Origin: Mugil cephalus
Lineage: Eukaryota; Chordata; Actinopteri; Mugiliformes; Mugilidae
NCBI RefSeq assembly: GCF_022458985.1
Contig: NC_061783.1
Span: 15,321,913-15,385,912, forward strand
Direction of reading: 5' to 3'
DNA: 64,000 nucleotides
Shown: piece after piece, positions 37,471 through 47,390 of the stretch
Layout: every line of letters begins with the position of its first letter
Numbering within the stretch: the stretch's first letter is position 1
Translations under genes and position numbers: made by a program
Notes under the pieces: model-generated
Seen by the model: the letters and a program-made list of their open reading frames with translations, nothing else
Databases searched by the model: none
What the model was told of the DNA's origin: nothing

Positions 37471-40400
37471 TCATTTTAGTGTAGGTTTTTCACAACCTTG
37501 TTCCACCCCCTCCAGCTCCATCTCCATCCCGTTCTTGGGCTCCTCGGCGGCCTCCTGACACAAGGTCTGGAGCTCGGACGTCTCTGCCGGATGATGGACT
37601 TCAATCATCAGCTCGTAGATCAGCGTCCCCAGCACGGCGCCGATGCAGGGCGCCACTAAAGGCACCCACCACCACCCACCTCCAGCCCTGCACACACAGT
37701 TCACACATAAACACAGTCAAAGTTAGTTAAAATGACATGGTGTTCCCTCACAGATCATAAAGTGAAGCTACTAACGTGAAAACGTCTTCTCCCCAGCCGG
37801 CGATGTACGTGAACAGTCGGGGTCCAAAATCCCTGGCCGGGTTGAGGGCGTATCCGCTGTTTGAGCCCATGGAGACTCCGATGACCAGGACCAGCCCTCC
37901 CACCAGGACGGGCTGCAGGACGTCAGGGATGGAGGTGTTCCTCTGGTCCCCGAGGGCCAGGACGCACAGCAGCAGTGCAGCTGTACCGATCACCTGGATG
38001 ACAAGAAGCAGTCGCTTATGCAGAAAGGTGCAGGAGAACTTTATTAACTCTAGTTAGTTTAGCTCTCAAAGGTCATGTTTTAAAGCCTCTCTTAAAACCC
38101 ACTTCTTCTCCCTGGCATTTCATAAGCGAGTACATCGTAATTCTAAGTTATGTGGTTTTTACTGTTTACTGTAATTTTATTGTTTTTATTGTAATTTAAC
38201 GATCGTTTTACTTCTCTTTACTGTACAGCACCCTGTCGTCTTAAAGGTGCTTTATCAATAAAAGCTTGAGTTGAGTTCTGACCTGATCCACGACGCCTCC
38301 CCACAGACTGAGGTACTCAGCTGGGTAGGTGGAGAATATGCCTGCTGTTGCCGTGGGACCCGTCACAGTCAGCTTCCCCCCGCTGTACGTCCTGATGGCC
38401 TCTGCGTACAAAATGATCATCATGTCTTTTCCTTCACATGTAAAAACCCACTGACTGATTTTGGTAACGGAAATGTTCTTCTCCCCCAATAAGAACAGAG
38501 CGATTCTGACTCTCCAAGACTCACCGTAGTACTGCAGACTGACCGTGGCTGCAGCCAGGAAGGCTCCCAGCACTTGGAAGAAGATGTAGAACGGTAGTTT
38601 GATCCATGAATGTCTGCCCAGAATGCACATGCTCAGAGAGACGGCGGGGTTCAGATGGGCACCTTGAAGAAAAGACAGACGTCTACGATGTGAGTCCTGT
38701 AACTGATCTTAAAAAACATTTAAACGCCCATATAATCTACCGGAGATGTTCTTACCTGCAGAACAAATTAAGCAGCTATTTTCCCTTTTTACTTTTATAG
38801 TATTTTCTTTTTTGTCGCACATTTTAACAAGGGCACAAAAAAAGATTTCCAGTGGAAGAGTTGCAAGAAAAGGACGAGGGACTTGGTTGCTATGGGTCAA
38901 CATTGTGCATTTTAAGATACACAAGTTTGAAAGTGAGATCTAATACATCCTTGATACCTCATGAGGTGAAACACAGGCATCACCTCTTTCTTACCTCCCC
39001 GTCATCTCCGTCCAGTCTCTTACCTGAGACTCCACGAGACACGAAGACCCCAAATGTCACTCCCAGAGCAAAGCCCAGGTTGATCGACAGGTACTGGCCG
39101 TTCTGATTTTTGGTTGTGGTCACCTGGGCGACGGAGCCACATCCAAACAGCTGCAATCACACGAAGAGGGACTTTAGAAAAGTACACATCTGTAGTGAAT
39201 GCAAAAAAAGGTACTGATCCATACAGCACATCTAGAACTGATCCATGTACAGAAACACCTGTGTCATTTATATGTTCTGTGCACAGTTGAGACCGGTGGT
39301 TCTGACGCCAACGCACGGAACAACACACACTCACTTCTTTTATCACTGAGGAAACGTCTTTATGATTTGCGCTGTCAACATACACAGCCCTGGCCCTGAT
39401 AGTCATCAGAGATAAAACAGCAGCAGTGTGCACAAAGGGACATCTCGCCCACTATTATTATCATTCCCAGTAACCCGCTGTTGATCCTCTGAGGGGCCAA
39501 TGTGTACGCGGATGATTCAACATTATACATGTCGGTGCGACTGCGTTGACTCTAGAGGATTTTACTGTGGCTCTAAACAAAGAGTTACAACAAGTAGCAG
39601 ATTGGATAAAAAAAAAAAAAAAAACAAACAAAAAACAATACATTGGTATTCAACATTTCTCAAACAAAGTGGGAAAACCAAAGTCTTTCATTGCGACATA
39701 AATCCTCAGCGTCAGCTTGGACAGTCACTTATCACGGCCATCACGTATAGTTAACATAAACAAGTAATTAGGAGATGTTCTGCTTACTTAACATTTGCCT
39801 CTGTGACGCAATGCAATGCTGTGTGGTCGAATGCAGCCAAGAAAATTGCAAATATTTCAAAATAAAGCAGCCCGTCTTACCCTTCTGTGCAGCAGTAGGT
39901 TGGTTTATGGCAGAACAAAGGTAGCTTGCAGGTATTATCTTATTATTGTTATTTATTCAGAAGCATATGTGTTCAATAAATGGATTTAATAGACTAGACT
40001 ATGACACTATGTTTGTAACACCGTACATATTAAATCAAATCAAACTTTATTTTTATAGACCTGTTCATGCAAATAAATAAATAAATGAATGCAACCTAAA
40101 AAATATATAAAAAAATATATTTATATATGTAAATTATTAATATATATTGGAGTAATTGTGGATTATAGCTGGTAAATGTTTTTTTTTTTTGGCATATTAC
40201 TCAGTATGATGTAGACTGTTATTTCAGAACTGCATTACATAAGACTGTCACTTAAGGTACGGATTAGGATTTTCTATTTTTTTATTTTGATATTTTTTGT
40301 GTGGACCCCAGAAAGAATAGCTGTGGCCTGAGGTAACAGCTAATGGGGATCAGAATAAACTAAACTAAACTAAATCACAAGTTCACGATCACATTCCTCG

Positions 40401-40726
40401 ACCCATCCTCCTTCCTCAGTCACTGTCACCCTCTCTTTCGTTCTTTAGATCCGGCCAAAGTCCTCCAGTTACCCATTGTTTCACGCTCTCTAGCTGCTCC
40501 AAAACAACTGCAACCGTTACAGGAAACTGTGGTAAACACTTCACCCTGAGATCACTGATTCACAGACAATTTCTGACAGCCTGACAGATTGTCAGGAATG
40601 CCACGGGACCTGACTTTCAATACGTGAACAGTCACTCACAATCAGGATGTAGACTCCGAGACATTCAGCCATGCACTCCCGGACCAGCTGGCTTCTGATC
40701 CGACACTTCCTCAGCAGCCTCTCCAT
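37471..40726 (-). CDS. aqp10: Aquaporin-10, aquaglyceroporin
   Basis: Six-helix membrane channel for water, glycerol and small solutes, in vertebrates typical of intestine and related epithelia. Exons on the minus strand: 40726-40640, 39150-39024, 38662-38525, 38401-38283, 37993-37776, 37687-37471. They join in phase to 301 residues, the same length as human AQP10. Motifs: [18 protein letters not shown] (helix 1), [13 protein letters not shown] (first NPA), [10 protein letters not shown] in the extracellular loop, and [20 protein letters not shown]. The Asp after the second NPA marks the glycerol-permeable subfamily. [17 protein letters not shown] forms helix 6. The cytoplasmic tail is Glu-rich. 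Exon 1 encodes only 29 residues. Intron 1 holds a LINE and intron 4 a retroelement tail. The last exon lies in the third copy of the tandem repeat. The gene is convergent with znf687. Confidence 0.95.
38045..38279 (+). mobile_element. Retroelement 3' tail (SINE/LINE) in aqp10 intron 4
   Basis: The text reads AAAACCCACTTCTTC, then GTACAGCACCCTGTCGTC and AGGTGCTTTATCAATAAAAG, ending in a short TTGAG repeat at about 38265-38277. This is the standard ending of fish non-LTR elements (GCACTTTG-GTGCTATATAAATAAA plus simple repeat). No open frame survives. The family cannot be named from this piece. Confidence 0.55.
39430..40377 (+). mobile_element. Truncated LINE reverse-transcriptase fragment in aqp10 intron 1
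   Basis: Antisense to aqp10. Frames broken by stops and indels still read [15 protein letters not shown] (catalytic YADD at 39505-39516), [13 protein letters not shown] at about 39570, [13 protein letters not shown] near 39820 and [10 protein letters not shown] at 39855-39884. These are RT thumb and C-terminal blocks of fish non-LTR retrotransposons. The 3' end has GGACCCCAG-AAGA-TAGCTGT, CAGCTAATGGGGATC and a TAAAC repeat tail at 40353-40375. The element is 5'-truncated and dead. The clade is probably Rex/L2-like, uncertain. Confidence 0.75.
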
Positions 40727-41357
40727 CTCCGAGCGTTCCTCTGCGCTGTCCCGGTCACAGGTGAGCTTTCAGAGCTGGGGGGGGGGCGGCTGTCATCAGG
40801 TGGATCTGACCCGACACAGCACTGCGCCGCCTGGGCAGAGTTCGCCCTTCCACACCGGAGACGTCACACGCTTTTATGGCACGGCTGAAGTGGAGGCGTG
40901 TGTGCAGGCAGGAGAGGAGAGTGGTTCATTTTTTAGGACTCCTAAAATCACAGCTTGCATGCTCCTCGTGTTTGACCGGTTGTCAGTTTTTCCACACTGG
41001 ATGAAAAACAAATCTTGACACCAATCTTCAGCTGATTTTGCTTCATTTAAAAACTCTGCCTCGATATACAAACTATATATTCGTCTGTTTTCTTTCTTTG
41101 TACTGACATATAATAAGATAATCTCGGAGTAGGTATTTATTATTTAAATAAACCTTTTTGCCTCTATATAAAGAGCAGGAGGACGTGAGTGAACGTGATG
41201 GCTGATTCTACAAGGAGAGATTATTTGGAAGTAGAGAGAAACATTCACTGAAGTAACGAGAACTTGTCAGGATGATTGTTTTGGAGGTGATGGTGGAGCA
41301 CATGGGTGGATGTAGATTTCAGGACCAGAAGACGTCCAGGTTGAGTTCTGGCTGTGA

Positions 41358-41429
41358 GCCGTGATCGTATAGTGGTTAGTACTCTGCGTTGTGGCCGCAG
41401 CAACCCCGGTTCGAATCCGGGTCACGGCA
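41358..41429 (+). tRNA. tRNA-His (GTG)
   Basis: A 72-base cloverleaf. The acceptor arm GCCGTGA pairs with TCACGGC and is followed by A. The D arm contains TAGTGGTTAGTA. Anticodon stem CTGCG/CGCAG encloses TTGTGGC, so the anticodon is GTG (41391-41393). The T arm CCCGG/CCGGG encloses TTCGAAT and includes the pol III B box (GGTTCGAATCC, 41408-41418). No intron. A TTTT terminator lies at 41437-41440. It appears functional. Confidence 0.95.
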
Positions 41430-41448
41430 CTTTCTGTTTTTACTAAAA

Positions 41449-41481
41449 CGAGGTGGTTAAGGCGATGGACTTCTAATCCAG
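41449..41481 (+). pseudogene. 5' tRNA-like half, tRNA-Ser-type
   Basis: Twenty bases after tRNA-His, GAGGTGGTTAAGGCGATGGA followed by CTTCTAATCCA matches the D arm and anticodon stem of vertebrate tRNA-Ser genes. The loop CTTCTAA would carry a TCT triplet. Variable and T arms are missing. It is a fragment, perhaps from a once tandem tRNA cluster or a tRNA-derived retroelement. Confidence 0.45.
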
Positions 41482-42845
41482 TTTTTCTCCACATGGACTG
41501 AAATTCGGAAATAGATGATTTTCCTCTAAGCTTTGAGAAGTAGAAGAAGGAAATTTTTGCACCTGAAATATGCAGAAGAGCTCCCAGATTCACAGAGAAA
41601 TAAACAAATATTAGTAGATATTTTATTGCAGAGCAGATGTCAATAACTAGACCTCACTCTGCAGACATCTGTGTCTAATTCAATAGGGGAAGGAGCTGAA
41701 ACTGACTTGTCACAGTTCATTAAACTGCTCATTAAATCTTCTATTCTGTTTTCACTTGTGGGGATGTCTGCATTATGGATATAAGAAGCAAACGAGGTCC
41801 ATTGTGGTCTTTATTCTGGAAACCAGTTATCTCATGGAAATAGAGAATCATAATTCAAATCATAATTTAAATGCTTAAAAGGGGAAACTCAGTATGAAAC
41901 TTTTTTGCATTTTTTTTTAAATTCTTTGTAAGTGCTGTGCCCTTCTGAAGTGAAACCTTCAAAGAAGAAATCCAACACCTCCCTCTGCACTCCCCTCGTG
42001 AACTCACCAAAGCAAACGTGCGATTTTTCCCACATCAAAGCTCACCTTGTGCTTCTTAAATCTTAATTATTATTCTACCTGTATCAAAGACTGAGGCCCA
42101 CGGAGGCTTAAAACGGGGCCGAGGTCACACAGACGAGCACGTTTTCATGTAAGGAGCTCTGTTCAAATATATACTTTAGATACGGGATGGAGAGGAATGA
42201 GTTAACGATGATAGAGACAGGTCTGTGGCAATCATTCATAAAACAAACTCATAAAGTGGCTGAACTGCAATCTTACCCTCTTCCTGGATAAAAAGATTAT
42301 GACAATTATGATATAATGTTGACACATCATCAGATTACAGCTATGAATCAAATATCGTAAATGTCCACTATAACACAAGACACAGTAGTGCTTTGTTACA
42401 AAAGATCAAGTCCAAACTCGGTGTGTTCGGAGTTTCTTTGTACATCGTTCATCGTCCCTTAGTTTTAATTTATTCAGTAAAAGTGAGATTTAGTAAGATT
42501 GGGAAGACACTAAAGAATGACAGGCTGATATTAACATGACAGACAGATTTAAAGACGGAGGAAAAACCTTATAATTATACCACGAATACAAATTAAAGTG
42601 AGAGAAAATTTTCCCCTTTGAGGTATTTAAATTTAAATGATCACCAGGATCAGTTTGAGCAAATTAGTATCTGTAATCAGAATCTGATTCACGTATGCTT
42701 ATACATACAGGGAATGTGTCTCAGTGTCTAATGTAAAGTTATAAATAAATAAGAAACATAAAATATATGAAGAGTGTATATGCAAACGATGAAGACCTTT
42801 TTTTTTAACAAACAGGAGGCAGACGACTGTGTAAATATATTAAGA
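41482..42845. other. Intergenic spacer between tRNA-His and the hax1 3' end
   Basis: No exon or repeat family was recognised. The stretch is AT-rich with only short, uncharacteristic open frames. Confidence 0.5.
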
Positions 42846-42849
42846 GTCT

Positions 42850-42855
42850 TTTATT
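42850..42855 (-). terminator. hax1: hax1 poly(A) signal
   Basis: AATAAA on the minus strand (TTTATT in plus orientation, 42850-42855) lies about 270 bases beyond the hax1 stop and gives a compact 3' UTR. Confidence 0.6.
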
Positions 42856-43121
42856 TGAATCACCACTCACTCACATCCATACATGTCTACGGGATAATAG
42901 AAAAATATAACAAACGTTTGCTCTGATGAGTCTCAATTTGTCAGAATCACTTCAGAACTGTCGGCCTCTAGACTACGTCCCCACCTCGTCTGCAGCAACG
43001 GTGACAGATTAACTTTGGCAAATCAGGATCATGTGACTGTGTGTCCTATAAATATGCCAGCTTCACAGGAAACACATGTACGCGGTCGACCGGTCCAGAT
43101 GGTTAGACTTCACCCTGCACG

Positions 43122-44814
43122 TTACTTGAAGCCGCCAAAGAACTTGGAGAATAACGAGTCGTCATCCCTCAAGTCTGAAAAACGCTGACCTGAAATGAAA
43201 ACAAGAATAGAGGGAGTTTGGATTGAGCTGAAGACAGTACATTTGCGACACACATGGGAGATGAGCTGACCTGGTAGCACAGGTCCAGTTTGATTTCCCG
43301 AATCCTCCAGAATCCCAGGACCTCCTGACCGAGTCACTGTTGTCTCCTCGTTGCCTTGACCGTCTCTCACTGTACGTCTCTCCTCTACCGTCTGACACAC
43401 AGGCACAGAGAAAGCACAAACTAGTGTAAACTAGCGTAACACAGCTCGCTTTGCATTTTTTTTTTTTTTTGTGACACTCTTGTCTCGGCATACAGCTGAC
43501 AAAAACCTCACCCCATCAGGTTTCACCACCTTGGTGACAATGACCGACTGGAAGAACGACCGGGTTCTGGGCTGGCTCGGTGCCTGGCCAGCAGGTGGCG
43601 TCAGAATCTGATCCAGGCCACCAGACGACACTGCAGAGTCCAGATCTGAGGAGGACGAGGGTGAGGATGGAGAATTAGTTGCAATCTCAAAAAATATTTT
43701 TTAAAAAAAAGACAGAAAACATCTACTCACCTCTGTCTTCTTTGCGCTCCTCCTCTGGAGCTCTCTGCCTCCAAATATCATTAAACTATTGGGACACAAT
43801 GATAATATTATTCAGTTCATTTGTAGCAATGAGCAAGAACGAAAAGTCTTGATGGAAAAGAAAAAAGGGAGAAGGATCAAATTTACCTTGGAAAAAGGGG
43901 CCCAGCCATGAAATGGTGCGCTGGGATTTTCGGGTGACTCATAAGAAGGTCGGCCATCGCTTTGGGGCTCTCTGGATCTACGTAGTGAGTCACTGTCGGG
44001 GGATTTGAGCATGAAGTCTCTCAGGGGGTTCCCACTGGACCTGCCTCCACCTTTCTCGGCTCTGTCCTGGGGCGGCGGCGGTGGTGGCATGATACTGGGG
44101 ACACCTAAAAGGTAAACAAGAGAAAGTGAGATGATTTCAGAGCTAGTCTAAGCATGGTGAACACTAGATGGTGGTGTGTTTTGTACCAAAGCGTCCAGAC
44201 TCCGGTTGACCGTCCCAGCGGCCCAGCTGGGAGAATATCTCCTCCATCTCCCGGAGGACGTGGCCGAACACGGGAGGCTCCTGCATCCTCATCCCGTCTG
44301 GGCCAAAACTGAAGCCAAACCTCCAGGCGCTGTCGAAGGGGTCCTGCTGGTCCCCCCTGAACCCATCATAGTGGAATCCCTCCTCTTCATCATCCTCCTC
44401 GTCGTCGTCGTCATCATGAGTCATGGCATCGAAGAAGGGGTCCCTGACAGAGTAAATACATCAGTGTCCGGATCATTTATCTCGCTTTAGATTAGCTACT
44501 GTTATAGAAACAGCCCAACAGTAAACATCCCTCCAAGAACTCTTTTTAATCCCCCAGTCTCTGTGAATCTAGTTGGGGGACCCCTGTGGTTTTTCCCGGT
44601 AAGGAAACACTAATCTTGTCCTTGACAGAGCTGTTTCGTTACCTAACTTCTCAATGTGCGGAACAATATGTTGTAGCTGACTTTTCCCAGTAACCACAAA
44701 CGTCAACACATTAACAGCTGCGTACTTGACATTGACTCCATAAACTCACCTCCGGCCGCGGTAATGGCCTCCGGGTACACCGAAGAACCCGCGAAACAAA
44801 TCGAAAACACTCAT
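43122..44814 (-). CDS. hax1: HCLS1-associated protein X-1
   Basis: Mitochondrial and cytosolic anti-apoptotic adaptor; loss in human causes severe congenital neutropenia. Seven exons on the minus strand: 44814-44750, 44443-44187, 44104-43887, 43785-43731, 43645-43512, 43391-43271, 43189-43122. They join in phase to 305 residues (human 279). The start MSVFDLFRGFFGVPGG matches the human N-terminus. The acidic box THDDDDDEEDDEEEG follows the conserved RDPFFDAMT, then FGFSFGPDG and a Pro-rich stretch (MPPPPPPQ). The C-terminal block RSFFQSVIVTKVVKPDG, VEERRTVRD and ETTVTR is the region that binds most partners in human. The end FSKFFGGFK replaces the human LDLFLGRWF. The gene is compact (1.7 kb) and lies tail-to-head between aqp10 and ubap2l on the same strand. 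Confidence 0.96.
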
Positions 44815-46010
44815 TTAACGAGAGCTTTGGTACAAAACTAAACCATAACTTGCAAATGTAGCAGAACGGGACGTAACGAAAAACCTGCTAGAGTTGTCAA
44901 CACTGCCGTAAAGCGTTACGGAGGATTCAGGATGACGCAACTTGTCGTAATGCTTTTACCATAAACAACGGTAAAAAGGCGCAGCCGAAACAATAACAGC
45001 GGCCTTAACATTTTTGAAGACAAAAACGACAAAACAATAGTCTAAAAAATAAAAATTTTGCCCTATAAATTATATTTAAAACTATATCATATGTTCAAAA
45101 AATATTCAAATACATTTTACATTTAATTAACTGAACTTTTGCGAATGCAACACTTGTAATAAAGTCTACAGCTTGGTTTTGCTATAATAAATTAGGCTAT
45201 ATCTTATATAGTAAATAATTGTCTAAATCCTTCCTGGGTACAAGTGAACCGTAACTGGAGCTTATAATCATTACAGTTCAATCCCAAGTCCCCCAGTGGC
45301 ACCATATAGACTGTGGATTATAAATATGTAGTGTATTTATACATTTAGAGTTTATATGCAAGTGTTTAAATGGACGTTTACCCAAATATAGCTGCACCTG
45401 AAGTGTTTCCTTAAGCTTCCCCTCAGTTTTGAAAGAAATCTGAACCTTCTGCCTAAGAGTTATGTAAAAGTTTTCTGGTATTTAAATATTGTAAACCTAA
45501 ATATACTATAGCAGCTCGAACTTATCGTGCAGAATCTTCTAGAAATGTCAGAGGAAAATGAAATCTTCAACAGGACTAGCACATATTTAAGCAACATCTC
45601 AGACATTTAGCTAGTTTAATCTGTTTTGTAGCTGTAAAAATCCAATGGAAGCGGTTATTTGGATACAAAGGTTAATCCAAATCATGTAAACAAAGAAGAA
45701 AAAGAAAAAAAAGCAAATGTCTGCAGATTTTCTGTTTGGTGTTTTAATCTGATCTCCTGAGGTATGCAACCAAACCCAAAGCCGCAGAATCAGATGGTTC
45801 ACTCGCACCTAAAGTTTCATGGAACAAGCTGCTTCTCACGATGTGCCAATCGTTAGCTCAGAACATATAGTTAATGTATATAATGTGTGGTTAAACTAAG
45901 ATGAATCCCCATCAAAACCCCTGGAAGAAAGGATGCTGCTGCATTTAAAAGCCACGAGAGAAGTATGGTTTCTTAAAAGACATTCACATCCAAAATGATG
46001 AAAATGTCTT
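44815..46010. other. Intergenic: hax1 upstream region and ubap2l downstream spacer
   Basis: The 150 bases next to the hax1 ATG are GC-richer and presumably hold its promoter and 5' UTR; no TATA box is visible. The remainder is AT-rich, with no exon or recognised repeat. Confidence 0.5.
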
Positions 46011-46017
46011 TCTCTTG

Positions 46018-47390
46018 TTTATTTACTTAATATTTATATATTTTTACAAAATAAAAAAAAATATGAAACAAAAAAAAAGCTAACAAGTCTGCAAGGATTT
46101 GAGAAGGAAAAGGAGAAAGCCATCGAACAAACAGGGACTACAGTACTTGTGTTTTTTTTATATATGTACAAGACAAGTTTATCCATTTAAATCTTTTTTT
46201 TTTTTGTTGTTTGTTTAAAACGCACAGTACAAAAAGAAAAAAAAAATCACTGACGAAAAAAACAAAAAAAACATAGTACAATTTTGTCCATCAGTATTCA
46301 ACGCTGCAGATTTCCTTATAATGTCAGAGGACAGGTGGTGGAGCGGGGAGGATGTGTGGGGGGGCCTCAGAAACAAAGAAAATAAAACACACTGGAAGGC
46401 AGACTGGGTGTGTATTGGCCTTGGAAGTCATTCTCAACATCGTTCAAAACAAGCGGGACCCTTATGCAACGCATCTCGAATTTATGGGAACTGTGCAAGC
46501 ATTGGACAATTAAAAATTCTGTGCTAGGCAAAAAAAAAAGCACAGTACACAACCACGGCCCCCTGTGTGTACAAACATGCACGCAGTCACATGACAAACA
46601 CACTTTCCTCACAGTCCAAGCCAGTGAGAGCTTGCTTATATGTCTTTATATATAATATATCTATATTTGGTAAAAAATAAATTTCACAACTCTACCAAAT
46701 TTAGAGAATTGTTTCTTCAAACTAAAAATCACATAAAAAAAAATGAGAAGAAGAAGAAGAAGAAAAAAAACAAAAACAAACATTCAACAGCAAATTATTG
46801 TGTTTGGATTATTTTGCACGGGAGGGAAGTTTCCACTGAAATTAAAGAGTGGGGAGTTGAGGGTGAGAAATACAAAACCAGCCTGTCCCCCCACCTTCAG
46901 ATATTCTTTCATTCCTCCCCTTCTGCAAGAAAAAGAAAAAGGGGGGGAAAGAGACAAAAAAAAAAAAGAAAGAAAGAAGACCATACAGGAAATGTTCATT
47001 CTTTTAGAAAACAGTTCTATGTTACATACAAGTGAAAGAAAAGGGGTGGGGCAGGGGGATTAACACGATACAAATTCCCAACACTCAATATTTCACCTTT
47101 TGATGGTGTATTTCTATTAGCATATAGCTCCGATCTTCCCTCACTTCTAAGCCCCTCCTGTCCCTCCTTCCCTCCCTCCCACCCATGCATCATTGACAGC
47201 GCTCGTTCTCTCGGCACAGCACCTCCTCCGACCGCGGCCAGAGCTGCAGGAGTGCTGGGCCAAGAGACGGGGGGAGGGAAATCTCTGCAGGAGGAAGAGG
47301 GAGTTTACATGTGGAGACTGGTTGTGGAAGGAGCGACGAGCCCCCTTTCCAGATCTGTCAACAGCGCGGGGGCCCCCCATGTTGCGGATG
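46018..47390 (-). other. ubap2l: ubap2l 3' UTR and poly(A) signal
   Basis: AATAAA on the minus strand lies at 46023-46018 (CTTGTTTATTTAC in plus orientation), about 1.37 kb beyond the stop. The stretch contains purine-rich runs on the plus strand (GAAGAAGAAG near 46746, GAAAGAAAG near 46969), meaning pyrimidine-rich RNA. Open frames here, up to 131 codons, are low-complexity. Confidence 0.55.

Larger units (their letters stand above)
34664..37688. repeat. Tandem triplication unit, copy 3
   Basis: This 3025-bp unit ends at TCCAGCCC, where the sequence continues into the normal aqp10 intron instead of the filler. It therefore carries the intact aqp10 last exon and a truncated znf687 exon. It has more differences than copies 1 and 2 have between each other: a scrambled patch at about 35938-36035, a changed TAG repeat at about 36655-36672, and small indels such as one base lost near 36977. 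Confidence 0.95.

Noticed and set aside
46740-47063. Lys/Arg-rich open frames of 106-131 codons in the ubap2l 3' UTR
   Set aside because: They arise from purine repeats on the strand opposite the gene; no family resemblance.
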